A stretch of 64,000 bases of DNA from Adiantum capillus-veneris (GCA_014529385.2 CM043966.1:108011587-108075586), one strand, 5' to 3'. Shown: positions 12,131 through 25,741, counted from the first letter of the stretch. Translations and numbers: made by a program. The notes: a model not told the origin generated them from the letters alone.

Positions 12131-12961
12131 GAGAAGCTGAAATCGGCTAATGAGGACCAGGAGAAGAAGATTCAAGATCTAAACACGAAAATGTTGGATA
12201 CAAAATGCAGATGCTCAATGGCTACAAATGCAGCCGGATGTCACAAACATCCATGTAGCTCAGGCTGAAACTAGATTGAAGGACCAAAAATTGCTTCTAG
12301 ATAAGCTAAAAGCTCCTCGAGAAATCCAAAGGGATCCAACAATTTTCCCAATTCCAAGAGGGAAAAGCTAGGGAAGGCATCAACTAATTCTCAAGAAACA
12401 TCCTACTAGGCTAAACTACCCTAGGCTCTCTGCACCAAAAGGGAAAGCCACTGAAGACTACATGCTAAGGACCTTAATAGATGCTCCTAAACTCTTCAAA
12501 AGGATATTAAATCTATCTTGCATAATGTTTATCAAGATAGAAAAGATGATCCTCACTTGGATGCAAACATTCCATCAAGAAAAGCACGTAGATGCCCCAT
12601 GGATGTCTTACCTTGAGGGCAATCAAGGACTCTGCTACGACTTGCCAAATCAACCCCGAGATAAATTGCTTTATGTAATTTATGCACAAGTCATGTTTTT
12701 ATCATCATATTATATGCAAACATTTGAAGAAACCTTCTATATAAGAAATTTTACTTTCAAGACAAAAATCTTTGGCCCTATTATAGAAAACATTCAGGCT
12801 AGATTTGTCGACTACTTGGCCATGGAACTCAAAATCCCTAATAACCTCCAAATTCTCACTGAAGGAGACAAAAATCTAAGAATAAAGTACTATGAATCTC
12901 TTGAAGCCCTCCAAAAGCAACACAAAGCTTGTAAGTCAAACCACTATCTCACATTATGCTA
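12131..12961 (+). pseudogene. C-terminal part of a D-type coiled-coil ORF (element F)
   Basis: The first part (12,131-12,440) reads as charged coiled-coil-like sequence (MEKLKSANEDQEKKIQDL) with frameshifts. It then reads LNYPRLSAPKGKATEDYM and the open frame 12,462-12,961. The latter aligns by eye with the minus-strand ORFs at 37,430-38,330 and 47,189-47,497: YPRL/I.AP.G/R.A..YM, then LSC.M..KI..M.LT, then PW.S.LEGN.GL.YDL, then FEE.FY...FT. The family is unknown to me. No enzyme motif, zinc knuckle or membrane segment is visible. The ORF ends 36 bases before a polypurine tract and LTR, so it is the last ORF of its element. Stops and a shift upstream make it a pseudogene. Confidence 0.6.
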
Positions 12962-12987
12962 GTTGGGTCACAGACAACCCATATTAG

Positions 12988-13229
12988 AAGGGGGGAATGT
13001 TAGCAGCATGCTAACAAAGAGGCCTTATTTTGAGCTCATTATTTGTAACTCCTTTCATTTGTTATATAAAACCCATCATGTCCAAATTTATACTTCTAAC
13101 AAATTTTATGAAACTGTAAAGTTGGTAGTCGAGGCTATGAGCTTCCAGGTTGTAATTACCCATGCGTAATATTTAGTCCCTTTCTACCCAGATTGGAGTC
13201 TGTTTGACCTTTTTAAGACCTTGGCTAAC
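12988..13229 (+). mobile_element. polypurine tract and short 3' LTR of element F
   Basis: The tract AGAAGGGGGGAA ends at 12,997 and is followed by TGTTAGC. The interval runs to GCTAACG at about 13,230, giving near-perfect inverted ends and an LTR of about 230 bp. That is close in length to the LTRs of the two E-D copies (about 230 and 200 bp). The first 17 bases form a small stem-loop (GTTAGCA / TGCTAAC). The 5' LTR of element A begins only a few bases beyond this end. Confidence 0.55.
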
Positions 13230-13233
13230 GTAG

Positions 13234-15658
13234 TGATAGCCATTTTTTGGCTATTCAGAATTTCTTTAGTGAGCTACCTCACCCTATCAAACCACTCAAA
13301 CACTATGGTTATCCTCACCCTTTCACTATACATAGGTGTGTGTGAGTTAGAGGACTTTTCCCATATCTCCTTAAAATCCTTAGCTAGCTAGTCACTAGCT
13401 AGTTGAGCCAAAAATAAATAAATAAAATAAAAAAGAAAAGTATATTATGGCCTCTTTGTGTATAAATATTTCATTGCATATAGGGCCTAAATATATGGAA
13501 TTTTCATAATTATTTTGGTATTTATTTAAATATTTCTACCTAGGTGTGTGTTATTTGCATATGTATGCTATGTACATTGCCTCACCATTACCACAATTTT
13601 TATTATCATTTTCCATGCTCTTTATTCCATGTAAAAAATTTTCATGCAAGTTTCTCTTATTTTTGGTGTAACTCCGACCCAAACACAAATCCAAAAAAAC
13701 TAGTTTAATTTGTATGTATATATTTTCACTATTGTGATTTTTCCCTTCCTACAATTATTGTCTTTCACTCTTATAAATAAAAACAACAAAAATATTCATC
13801 TTTTTATGGTGACCTCATAATGAGAGATATTTATTTTTAAGTTGACTCCTTTATATTTTTCAACCTATATTATTTATATTTGACATGTATATATTTTTTA
13901 GACCCCTCAATATTTGATTTTCTTAGCTGTATTATTTACTTCTATCATGAGCTCAGCAATATCTTCAATTATAGAACCACAAAATAAGGTCAAGGATATG
14001 TGGCATGCATGCATGCATGCATTATGGAGGGCTCACTCTTGGAGGCATTCAAAAGAATCATCCAAAGAGGGATCCCACAAGGACTTTGTGTAGTGGAAAA
14101 AGACAGCTGGTTTTGCAAAATTTTAAAGATCACTTGCTCTCAAAATTTTAAAAAGTGATACAAACAAAAGTTGTAGCTCGTGAACTGAACTTTAGCGTCA
14201 AAATTTTTCATATTTTTTGAGCTACGAACTGTGAACTATGATTTTATTGGTGGACCCCAGTTTTGTCCATGCCATGCAACCACACTCCCTCTTCCACTTT
14301 ATCATTTCCCTCTTTCACACACACCTCCACTCATAATCTCCATCTCTCTCACCTCTCCTCTCTGCACCCTCCTTATCTTCTCCTCAACCTTGAAGAATAA
14401 GAGAAACCATGGTGAACTCATGCCTCCTACACACTCTTCTATTCCAAATTGACCACATAGTCTCATTTTTTCTCCTCCAAATTACCCATATCTATAAAAA
14501 AAGAACCACAAAATTCAGTCTCTTCTCTTGAAGAACAGCATCATGGTGATTGATTACTCATCTTCAATTACCTTGGCTTCAAAGGAAGGTCAAGATGATG
14601 GGAGAAAAAACATACCATCAAAGCTAGTGGACCGTCAATAAGCGTCAAAATTGGCCCTACTCAAGACACTTGGAGCATCAACATTGTAAGAAATCCATCT
14701 TTCTTACCTCGTAATAATTTTTCTTTCTTATTTGTATCCTACATGGATACTCTCATTGTAAATATCCAAATTCATTTGTAAATTAATAAAAATACTAACT
14801 CTACTAATCTACTAACACTAACCCACTATGAAAAGTCCTATCACCTCCATTTTTCTCCTCTCTCTTTTATTCATCTATCCTCATCGACTTGTTTATAATT
14901 CCAAGCAAAAAAATAGATAAAGTGTTGAAAATCTAACCCAACCATGGCTAGAGGAGTAACCCCAGCCCTCAAAAATGCTATAGAAGGAGGGTGTAGCTAC
15001 TAGCTAGCACAAAAGGAGAGAAGCCATAAGCAACAGCACTATGCTATAGCTTAAGAAGCCAAGCTCAATCTCTTGAGAAGGAGCTCTTGAGTGAAATGTC
15101 CTTGTCTTATGCACATGCATGTATTGTATTAGGGGTGATTATCAGGAGAGATCTATGTCATTGTAAGAGAGAGAGTGATCATTTAATTGAGAGTAGGAAG
15201 CCTATACTTCTCCTATAAGTGTAAGTCCAACATTTTTTGACTCAAGAATGGCGGATTTGGACTAAACATGGCTACTTTGTCTTTCTTCCAACGTGAAGTC
15301 ATGGACAACAACGATGTGTAAGTGTCTTGGTTTTTTACTTAAGTTCTTGATAGTTTGTCTCCTGGTGTTGTTATTAATTTAGCCATAAATCCCACATGTT
15401 GCAAGAGGGTGAGAGGGTGGAGAGGAATCTCCTAGCCTTAAGACAGTGATTGGGGTGGCTTTGCTTGTGATATGTTGTTGTGTAATTTACTCAAGCTATG
15501 TTGAAAAAATGCTAATCTCACTTTGATTAGTCATGATAGATTTGTAAGAAGGTATTAGTGCAACAACCACCCCCTTCCCCCTTCTCTCTCTTCTTTACAT
15601 ATATATTCGTGTTTGCTTGATCACTGTCGATACGTTTCAAAGCATCATGATCTCTCTA

Positions 15659-15741
<83 letters not shown>

Positions 15742-15913
15742 ATCCTAGTTCGCATCCAAAACTAGGTGGTGCCCCAAATTTGTGTAGGATAAGGTTGCGG
15801 GTTTGTGTGTGTGTTTGTTGTTTTTTTTCAAACCCAACCCAATTGAGAAGCACGGGAGCATACAAGGGTGCTTAGAAGCCGCTCTTCTTGTTGCCAGCCC
15901 TCGGACCTCCTCA
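13234..15913 (+). repeat. 5' LTR of element A (2.68 kb)
   Basis: It begins TGATAGCCATTTTTTGG, and the same text begins the 3' LTR at 63,036. It ends in CCTCCTCA three bases before the primer-binding site. It contains AT-rich stretches, GCAT repeats near 14,010 and a long TC microsatellite near 15,660. The ORFs inside it (for example 14,231-14,452) are chance frames. The five bases before it are CGTAG. The matching target duplication lies beyond the window. Confidence 0.8.
15656..15737. repeat. (CT)n microsatellite in the LTR of A
   Basis: About 80 bases of almost pure CT. In translation it produces an artificial Arg-Glu repeat, which should not be taken for a protein. Confidence 0.95.
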
Positions 15914-15916
15914 AAT

Positions 15917-15934
15917 TGGTGCCCCCATTGAGGA
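15917..15934 (+). promoter_or_regulatory. primer-binding site of element A
   Basis: TGGTGCCCCCATTGAGGA starts three bases after the LTR end. The same site with few changes is used by T (20,781-20,800) and B (33,741-33,760), so all three elements are predicted to prime with the same tRNA. Confidence 0.75.
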
Positions 15935-16599
15935 GCAACTTTTGTATGTTTTTGTATAGAATGAACCTTTAGAATAGTCAAGTAGTTTGAATGAATCACA
16001 AGAATTTGTATGATCCTTTCATTTCCATTGCAAGGCAAAAGGTGCACATAATTATTAGTATTAAGTTGAAATTTCAATGAGTAATTCGTAAAATTTTGGG
16101 CCCTCTTAGATTGGTCGAGATAAACGCTTCATTAAATCCTTTTACTTTGCCTCTCAATAGGTACGAACTTAGTTTGGACGTCTATATTTTTGTTTTGTTT
16201 TAAGAATTAGGTCATGCATAGACCATGGATAATGGCCCACGAATAGAGGTTTTCCCCTTCCATTTCACTCCACACATTAGAATAAACGTTGCAATTAATA
16301 GAAAGATCCATTTTCAACAATGTATGGTATTCATGTTTGGTGCCCAAAGAGTAGGATAAATGTTTGCACCACCAAACCCTGTCATACTGCCTCTTGTTGA
16401 TTATCATAGATCATTTCATGTGCATAATTTTATTTTGTTGTAGAACAAATTGCAATTTAGAAAACATTATTGTGTAAATCTTTTTAAGAAAAAAAAGTGC
16501 GTCACTATGAAATCAATTCAATGGAAAGACAACGCTAAATGTCTGGATATCCTCTTTTTTTGGAGAGCCTGGAGAGGATGCATAATTATTTTTAGCGAA
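15935..16599 (+). other. leader and eroded gag N-terminus of A
   Basis: This lies between the primer-binding site and the first recognisable gag text. No continuous frame was seen. Confidence 0.4.
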
Positions 16600-17518
16600 T
16601 TTTAAGATGTCTTTCCGTATCAAGAGGATAGTAACTGGTCAAGAACGTGTAGAGATGTTTGAGGTGGTCTTGAGGGAAGATGCTAGGACTTGGTTTGACT
16701 CTTTGCCTGAGGAAGTTAAGGGGAATTACATGGAAGTTTTGAATTGTTTCAAGTGATACTTCTTTGATCCCCAAAACACTAGAAAACTATGGGAAGACAT
16801 TGTTTCTCATAAGAAAAAAGATTTAGATGACTACTACTTATACAAGAAAGAGTTTCTACGTCTTTGGACTCTATGGATACGAACTATTGCTAACCTTGGT
16901 GATGGTGCATAATTTCTAAAGAAGGAGAGGTTTATAGTTGGACTCTTTCTTGATTTTAAGGTAAAGGTGGAGGCGAATGCACCTGCCACCTATGATACAG
17001 TTGAGATTAGAGCTTCCAAGAAGTATAGAATACTCAAGTGCCTAAGGGGAGAGGTTCCAATAGAAGGTCTTAGACCCAAAGGTAAGTGACAAGCATCGAC
17101 ATCTAGGGAGCTTCCTGAGGTAATGGTAGAAGTGATTGAGAAGTTAAATGAATCTTTAAGAAGCCTATCAATTCACCTTGTACAAGCTATAGTTCCAAAG
17201 GGACAAGCAAAGAAGTCAGAAGAGTGAGGGCCATGACCTAGGAGAGTCTTGCAATGTTGGAATTGCGGAGAGTCTGGGCATGGGATGTATAATTGTCCTT
17301 GGCCCCGGGGGGATCCAGGGAGACCTTACTTGAATCACCCAATGATGAATGTAGGTGAAGGGAACAGTCAACAACCAAGGCTTCTTCAAGGGCCAAATGG
17401 AGCAAGAGCACCTCCACAAGGAGTGGAAGGAGTTCCACCTTTGCCAGACCCAAATGTGCATGTGGTAGAGGTGATGAATTCAAATGAGCTTAACATGGAA
17501 GCAAATGGCATTAGGCAT
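16600..17518 (+). pseudogene. gag of element A with zinc knuckle
   Basis: Plus-strand text follows a plant gypsy gag: VLREDARTWFDSLPEEVK (about 16,665-16,720), then FFDPQNTRKLWEDI, then a tract ending in a CCHC knuckle CWNCGESGHGMYNC at 17,252-17,293. Gag forms the particle and the knuckle binds RNA. Stops occur after VLNCFK (about 16,754), near 16,910 and near 17,086. The N-terminus is not readable, and the 3' end is cut by element T at 17,518. An open frame of 270 codons starting at 17,249 runs on into the T LTR and its CT repeat. Only its first 90 codons are gag, and the remainder is fusion junk. Confidence 0.75.
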
Positions 17519-18519
<1,001 letters not shown>

Positions 18520-18985
18520 TCATTTCCCAACCCCTCGTTGAACATTTATGTTCAACCAAAAGAAGCCTTTATGAGCTACAAAGTGTAACATCTAGAGAAC
18601 ACTGTGCAAACATAAAAACCATACGTAAGAGTTTTATTCATGTCAACCCTCATGTAGGTTGCCCAACCCCCTCCATCATAGCAAACCCTCCGCCTAGATC
18701 AAAGACATAACCTCAAGTGCAACCATTCATTTGGAGTAGCCTCGTGTAGAACTGTACCCATGCACATAACCAATGGTACATATAGAATGCACACATCACT
18801 CCTTCACCGCTCCATGCATACACAAGAATCCAACCCTCTTCAAATTGAGCACGATGATGCTCACCATCTTGTTCAACAGATGAATCATCCATTTTATCAC
18901 CCACCTCAAACCTATCTGGCATACCTTCCCAACCATAGAAGATAGAAATCTCCTCTAAGAACTCATGTACCTGTTGAATAGCCCA

Positions 18986-20760
18986 CTACATAGTTGTATC
19001 CATAAGCATACTCATCACCTCTGAAGCATATACCACTTCTATAAGATTTTTCAGATCCATAGCACGTGGCTCTTCACTTGGTACAATCGGAAACACCAGC
19101 TCTTCGATCAAAGGCTTCACTACCTGGATCAGCTTCATCTTCCCTTCCATACATGTAGCAGCCTCGAGCACCTCCTCTTCAGGACCATCCAAGAAAGTAG
19201 AGCCATAGGGATCCACTAACTCCTCTCGTACGTCATCTTCATGAACCAATTCTTCTAATACATGCTCTATTGCCATATTTTTAGACAAAAAAGAAGGAAG
19301 CTCACCCCATACCATTTCATCCTAGAGCATAGCATCAAGAGACTCCTCCTCCTTGTAGGAGTGGACATACCAAGCTCGAATATGGATCCACTTATTCTTC
19401 ATCACAGGGTAGACTAGTCACCTCAGTAGCACTCTTCTTGAAAAATCCTCGTACCTGTTTGACCATTATAGCATACTCGATGGCTACCTTTAGGAACATA
19501 GATACCAATAGGGTACCACACACCACTTTTACTTGCATACCCTCTTCTTCAGACTTCTGCTCTTCAATTTTCTCTTCATTTTCATTTCCAATCGACATGT
19601 CTTCATACACATAGTCAAGATTCTTTACTCCTACCAGCTTGACCTCATCGGAACCAGTTTGCTCGCCATAGGATGTGAAATCTCCTTTTTTCTAGTCTTC
19701 CAAAACAAAGAGATTGTATTATTATCATCCTCGCCATAGGTTGACTTCGTGTCTGCATCTTCATCCTCTTTCGGCTTCATGAAAAGTTGGCCACCACCTT
19801 GGCTTTGCACACACTCTTTGTCAACTTTTGAGCTTTTGGTATCAGCAACCTGACTGCCATCTACTACTTTTTCATGCACAATCTCATTAAGAACATGCTC
19901 CTTTACCTCTTTATGCTTCTCTAAAAAACCCGACATCTGCTACCTCTTTAGCACACCGACTCTCTTTGACAAGAGGCTTATCCTCGTTGAGAAGCTCGTC
20001 CACCACTGTCTGGCAAGCACGTCATAAACTGGAAACCTCCAAGGAACATAACCAACCATAGGCCTTACCTCAACATGCTCCTCGCTTCGAACAATTGGCA
20101 CCTCTTTTGGCTGAACCATAGGACACTCTGCAATCGTCCCAACAGGCACATAATCAATAGGCTTCAGCAAGCCCAGCTCTAGCTTCCGCTTCACTTTTTT
20201 TCTCTTCACTTTGGCCAAATAGACCATATCTTCATAGGTATCTGCTCCACACTCCACCTTTTCCTTGATATTTGGATGCAAGCACTCAATAAACTTCAAC
20301 ACTTTCAGGTATAGGTTGCCTTTGACCCTAGTAGCAACCTCTAATTGCTTCCAACATGCTTCAAATTGCTCAAGAAAAATGGAAATTCTTTACCTACATC
20401 CTGATGCACCACCTTCAACGTAGCACCGGCTTCTTCAGGAGTGATTGTTTGCCGAAATCGCTTCAAAAACTGCCTTCGTAGCTCTCGCCATGAACTTTGA
20501 TCACCATCACCTAAACCATTGAACCATGTCTTTGCTTGTCCTTGTAGCAATAACGGTACCATCTGCAGCTTTTTTGCATCTGTCAATCTACGCATTGACA
20601 TCATCCACAATTCAAAATCTGTTGCCCAATCCTCTGAATCTTCTATATGTGTGAAAATGGGACCAATGTTTGGCATTGCAATCTGGATCAATTTTCAACT
20701 GCACTCTTTAATTGGACCATTTGCCAATCGTTTGGCGGCTTCAAACTCTACTTTCAGCTT
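18986..20760 (-). pseudogene. gag of element T with long acidic tail
   Basis: The minus-strand frame 20,341-20,691 holds a retrotransposon gag core: IFTHIEDSEDWATDFELWM, then LLLQGQAKTWFNGLGDGDQ, SWRELRRQFLKRF, then a relative of the tail of gag domains. A frameshift near 20,340 leads to 19,940-20,302 (LKFIECLHPNIKEKVECGAD). Acidic frames follow at 19,631-19,936, 19,392-19,610 and 18,986-19,315. These are Glu/Val-rich with no zinc knuckle, protease or polymerase motif. The gag assigns the element to gypsy. What the acidic tail does is unknown. Several stops and shifts make this copy defective. Confidence 0.7.
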
Positions 20761-20780
20761 CTACCAAGGAGCATCAGATA

Positions 20781-20800
20781 GCTCCTCAGTGGGGGCACCA
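20781..20800 (-). promoter_or_regulatory. primer-binding site of element T
   Basis: TGGTGCCCCCACTGAGGAGC on the minus strand, four bases inside the 5' LTR. It differs from the site of A at one base in the first 18. Confidence 0.75.
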
Positions 20801-20804
20801 CTGA

Positions 20805-21721
20805 TGGAAAGGGGGAAGAGGGAACACACCCAGCACACACAATGTTTGTCTCTCTATAGCTCATGGATTCCATTGCACCCCTATTCACACAGAATCTTAC
20901 ACACAAACACACACTTTTCTCAAACGAACTTGCAAGTACACCCCAAATCAATGCGCACACACTCGCACAGACCACAATCTACCTCACACCCATAAACACA
21001 TCAATTTCTTGTTTCCCTTGCACACAACCACCTCTCTCTCTCTCTCTTTGCACATCACACCCTCAGGGGGGGGGGCACACCTGCCTACACACACCCGGAA
21101 ACACCGCGCAACAGAGCAGAAGAGAAGAGAGGGGAGGGGGAACAACACCAAAAGCAACACAACCAGAGCTTTTTGCTTCTTCTTCAATTGATGGGTTATG
21201 GTGGAGCATACAACCATCAAATCTCTCTCCTTCTCTATTCCTGTCTGTCGCCCTCCTTAACACAGCAGAGCACAAAAAATTAAATATCTGCTAATCGATG
21301 CAAAATTTTCCTATGTGCGTGCGACGCAAAAATGTTCAAAACGCCCTTTTCCTTAACCATAAACGCGGCCAGTTTTAAAAAAAAACCAGTTTTGGAAAAA
21401 AATTACAGACTGAGAGTTTTTGGTCTCCCTCATGTAGAGGTGTGAAGTCTCTCACACACTTTCCTTTCTTCCTTTGACCACATGTCTTCCTCTACCCAAG
21501 TTGCCTTGCATGTCCTAAGAGCCTTTTGACATGTAAAAACCTGTTCTTCAAGCATCAAATCTCCATGCTTAGGCCTTCATAACCACATAAAACATACCCT
21601 TTCTGGATCTCCTTGCTTCTAATGGGCCTTCATACTTGATTTATCACCCATGCCTACACCTGTAAGCATACACATCATTGTCTGCGCCTTCTACTAGGTT
21701 CGACACACTTTGGTTGCACCA
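20805..21721 (-). repeat. 5' LTR of element T
   Basis: It begins TGGAAAGGGGGAAG and ends TTGGTTGCACCA, matching 17,519-18,519 with scattered substitutions and a much shorter CT run. Confidence 0.85.
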
Positions 21722-21769
21722 CCGTGGTTGAGGAAAGGGTAGGGAGAAAGAAGGAGTTACCTCACAAAG

Positions 21770-22238
21770 TGACCATGGACGAGAAAAGAAGTTGAAGGAG
21801 ACCAAGGAAGCTAAGAGGACTCGACGTCGTATCAACCTCCAAGACTTCCCTCTTGGACATGGTATGACTCCATACAACTTGTTGGAAGATATGAGAGGTA
21901 AGGGTCCTGATATCTCATGGCCTCAGTTTCTTGCATTATGTCCACAAGTTAGGAGGGATTTAACAAAGGCAACTAGCAGTAGGAGAAAGGGAAAAGAGAG
22001 TGTGTCTGCTGTAAAAATTGTGCAAGCTGAAATGAATAAGGATATTACACATGTGCTAGATTGTTATATCAAATGGAGTTCGGGCTTGGAGGGGGTAGGT
22101 CCTCAAGAGAACGAAGATGTGCAAGACAAAGGGATGCTATCAACAAAACTTATAGATGAAGAAAGAGAGGAGTTCACATGTGTGCTAAGGAAGTTTCGTA
22201 GGCTTTTTTCTATAGACTACACCGACGTGTGTGGAGTA
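21770..22238 (+). pseudogene. element A, segment between gag and protease/RT
   Basis: Plus-strand text TRRRINLQDFPLGHGMTPY followed by GPDISWPQFLALCPQVRRDL corresponds to the RRKFHVSDFPLGDG...VTFGQLIEMVPKLKRQW segment of the intact element B. This is the conserved linker just before protease. Further on, FTCVLRKFRRLFSIDYTDV corresponds to the conserved segment before RT. The protease core between them is not recognisable, which suggests an internal loss. The copia insertion ends the segment at the duplicated GAGTA. Confidence 0.7.
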
Positions 22239-22430
22239 TGTTGGGGTATAAAGCCCAATGTGGTCGCCCAGGTAAGTGGGCGGGCCGCCAGGTATGTACA
22301 CATATTATTTTGTAAAAACCTAATAAGAACTCACTATGCTCTACACATTACAGTAGAGCGAGTTCACCATATCGTCGTGCTCTTCTTCTCGCACTCTCTC
22401 TCGCGTCGCACTTCCGCTCGTACTCCTTCA
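22239..22430 (+). repeat. 5' LTR of the copia element
   Basis: TGTTGGGGTATAAAG...GTACTCCTTCA, 192 bp, preceded by GAGTA. The TATAAA close to the start may belong to the LTR promoter. Confidence 0.93.
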
Positions 22431-22435
22431 ACTCG

Positions 22436-22445
22436 TATCAGAGCT
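22436..22445 (+). promoter_or_regulatory. primer-binding site of the copia element
   Basis: TATCAGAGCT lies five bases inside the LTR and matches the initiator-Met tRNA complement normally written TGGTATCAGAGC. The leading TGG is altered to TCG. Confidence 0.75.
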
Positions 22446-23529
22446 CAGATCGAGGCTCGGGGCAGCAGTGTAGGAGGCTAGAGTCACCAGCTCAGATTGG
22501 AGTGAAATTCGACAGGCAAAGACACGGCCCCAAATCTCGTGGGATAGCCCAAAGGGCTGGCTGTTGTCAGAATTTCATTCTGAGGTCATCTTGGCCACCG
22601 TTCGGCTTCGACAAAGTTCTACGCAGGCCATTTTCGACTACGTGGTCTCGGCGGGTGCAGATCCGACTCTGCAAATTTGGGGTTTTCAGCCTACGACTGC
22701 AGGTGCTGAGGATATCAACACTCCCAGAGTGTTGATTTGTAGCTGTCTACACATCGAAGGACGGCTCACAGTTCTTGGAGGCGTGTCACATACGACACGG
22801 GCGCATCTACACACAGACTATAGGCGACATCCACTAGTTCATCAGGTAGCTTGTGTTTGCTGCTTGATATTCCAGATTTCATCGTGACATTGCAGGTACT
22901 TCCACATGGGATGTATTGTCAGAGGTGATGTATGTTTGTTGAGGGTTTGCTGGCTGTGAGTCACGCAGCAAACAACCGCCGCAGCGGTTACAGCATACAG
23001 TGGGAAATTTGTGGATGTATGACTTTGTGGGAAGTCTATGTACTGTCAGATTTACTGCAGCCTTTGTTGAGGGTCGAGTGAGGTTTTATTGAGCTGGGGG
23101 ATTCTCGAATGTTGAGATCCTTTCGGTGATACATGTCTTGGAGCGATCCCTCGAGCACCCTTAGATAGGCAGCTAGGATGTATTGCCTTTGAGTTAGACA
23201 GTTGGGATTGCATCTTTGCTTTACTGCCGTTGAGGCATTGTCGTATTCTATGCTTACAGGACAGTGACAGGACAGTCAGAGACAGTACATGTGCAGGACA
23301 GGTTTACCCACAGCTTACAGTGTCAAAGAGACAGTAGTTTTTTGAACTGTTTTTTGGTCTGTTTTTTAGTACACCATAGCCATTTTACAAAGGAGACTCT
23401 GCCAAAATTTATGCAGAATCTGAAGCTTTCTTGGTTCATTTGACAGGTTGATATTGGTTCAGAGGTCAGTTTACAGGGGAAACTCTGCCGAATTTTTCCC
23501 AGGAAAGTAAACCATTGTGAAGCGTAGCT
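22446..23529 (+). other. long leader of the copia element
   Basis: About 1.1 kb between primer-binding site and gag start, with no coding homology. It holds short repeats of AGGACAG/GACAGT type near 23,260-23,330. Confidence 0.5.
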
Positions 23530-24272
23530 ATGGCTGGATCACAGAACACTGCTCTTTACAATATCAAGAAGCTGGATGGAACCAATTTCCCATTGTGGAA
23601 GCAGCAGATTTGGCACGTGTTGGTACAAAAGAAGCAGATAAAACCTATAAAGCTCAAGGGGATAAAACCATAAGATATGGACGAAGATGAATGGAGCAAA
23701 ATGGATGAATTGGCACTTTCTACCATTATGCTGACTTTGCCAGAAAGCGTTTACTTCAATGTAGCAGACGAGATGTCGTCTTATCAAGCATGGTTAAAGC
23801 TGAGTGATCTTTATGAGAAGCAGAGTGCAGCTTCACAGGTATACTGGCTTAAGAAGCTTGTTGACTTGAAGATGAAAGAAGGGACACCTATATCCAATCA
23901 TCTGAATGAATTCAGCACAATCTATAGTCAGTTGTCAGCTCAAGGTGTCAAGTTTGATGAACCTGTTAGAGCTATGTTCCTGTTGATCACATTGCCGGAA
24001 AGTTGGGACACTTTTCGCACAGCTTTGATTAATTCTGCACCTCCAGATGGTTTGAACATGGCAGGTGTAGAAGGAAGTCTGCTTACTGAAGAAACCAATA
24101 GAAAGACAATGGACAAAGGCAAAGGAACAGCCTTAGTTGTCAAGGGAAGGACCAAAGAAAAGTACAAAGGTGGAAAGAGGAATCAGTCTCGTAGCAAGTC
24201 CCGCTTTGCTAAAGGCAAGAGTGACATAGAATGCTGCCATTGTGGCAAGAAGGGTCACATGAAAAGAGACTA
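23530..24272 (+). pseudogene. copia gag with CCHC knuckle
   Basis: Translation starts at ATG 23,530 (MAGSQNTALYNIKKLDGTNF), a typical copia gag opening. A UBN2-like capsid core follows (YQAWLKLSDLYEKQS at about 23,780-23,825, then SQVYWLKKLVDLKM), then a basic tract and the knuckle CCHCGKKGHMKRD at 24,232-24,270. The protein would form cytoplasmic particles and package element RNA. Stops at about 23,672 and directly after the knuckle (24,271) break it. The frame is otherwise open into the protease. Confidence 0.85.
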
Positions 24273-25741
24273 AAGAGAATGGAAAGCAGAAAAAGGCAAA
24301 GAGAAAGCTGAAGACCATGGTGAGAAGAACAAGTCCTCAGTGAAGATTCAAGAAATAAATGTGACAAACACTGTTGCAGAGGATGACAGTCTAGTGTCAG
24401 CAGACATCTACTTCTTGAAGAATACAATGGACTCAGCTCTTCTTACAGCATCTGATGGAAATGCACTGAGTGACTGGATTATAGACTCAGGGGCATCACT
24501 TCATGTGTCTCCAAACAAGGAGTGGTTTACTTCTTATGTGACCACTAAAGATCATGTTCAGCTAGGCAATGGGCAGACATGTGAGATCTTAGGTGTTGGA
24601 GATGTTCAATTGAAGTTCACAATGGCTCTTCTTTCACGCTGAATAATGTGAGACATGTTCCCGCAATTACAAAGAGCTTGATCAGCACAAGTTTCCTTGA
24701 TGATGCTGGCTACGTCACCACTTTTGGACAGAACATGTGGAAGATATCCAAGGGTTCTATGACAGTAGCACATGGAGTAAAGTCTGGAGGACTTTACATG
24801 ATTTATGTATCAAATGTCTCTAAAAATGTAATCAATGTAACCGAGCAGCCGAACGTTTCTTTGTGGCATAGCCGGTTAGGACATATGTCCAAGAAGAGAA
24901 TGGAAATCTTGTCTCGTTCTGGTTATTTGCTTGGCTTTTCATTTAATGATTTTGAATTCTGTGAACATTGTCTGTATGGTAAGCAAACATAGCAGCCACA
25001 TAAGCATAGAAGCAGTAGAAGAGATACACAGTTTGCACTTGCTCATAGTGATTTGTGTGGACCTATGCCTAACCTATCTCTAGGGGGAGCTTCTTACTTT
25101 ATGACATTTATAGATGATTACTCGAGGAAAGTATGGGTTTACTTTCTCAAGCACAAGGATGAAGCGTTTAGTGTTTTCAAAACGTTTGTGACACTTGTGG
25201 AGAATCAGAGTGGCAAGAAGCTTAAATGCTTACGCACTGACAATGGTGGAGAGTATGTTTCAAAGGCCTTTCAGGACTTTTGTGAGTGAAAAGGTATAAA
25301 ACGTGAACTTACTGCTCCTTACAATCCTCCTCAAAATGGTGTTGCTGAGAGGATGAATAGGACCATAAAAGAGAAGTTCAAAAGTATGTTGTCTAATGCA
25401 CAACTGCCAAATGGGTTTTGGGCTGAAGCTGTATCAACAGCTGTTCATCTTGTAAATAGATCTCCTAGCAAGGTTTTGCAGAAGGATTCAGTGCCAGAGA
25501 TGGTATGGTCAGGCAAAATTCCCTCATACAAGCATCTCAGAGTCTTTGGCTGTGAGGCATATACTCAGGTTCCAAAGGAATTTAGGAACAAACTTGAGCC
25601 AAAGAGTAGAAAGTGCATCTTTCTAGGCTATGGTAATTCTGGTGAGATGGGGTACAAACTTTGGGATCCCGAATCCAGAAAGGTTGTCCGCAGCAATGAT
25701 GTTCACTTTAATGAATCCAAATATCATTCTAAACCAGAGGT
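24273..25741 (+). pseudogene. copia protease, gag-pre-integrase and integrase
   Basis: The protease active-site text WIIDSGASLHVSPNKEWFTS is at about 24,475-24,535. A one-base loss near 24,620 shifts the frame at FTNGSSFTLN. The gag-pre-integrase module LWHSRLGHMSKKRMEIL is at about 24,860-24,915, with its Cys pair CEHCLYGK. The integrase core shows D (TFIDDYSRKVWVYF, about 25,105), D (CLRTDNGGEYVS, about 25,235) and E (NGVAERMNRTIKEK, about 25,338), giving the DDE triad. Stops lie after KQT (24,990) and FCE (25,287). The C-terminal region reaches NESKYHSKPE and is then joined to foreign integrase sequence at 25,742. Confidence 0.88.

Noticed and set aside
15656-15865. Arg-Glu repeat open frame
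   Set aside because: It is the translation of a CT/GA microsatellite in the LTR of A.
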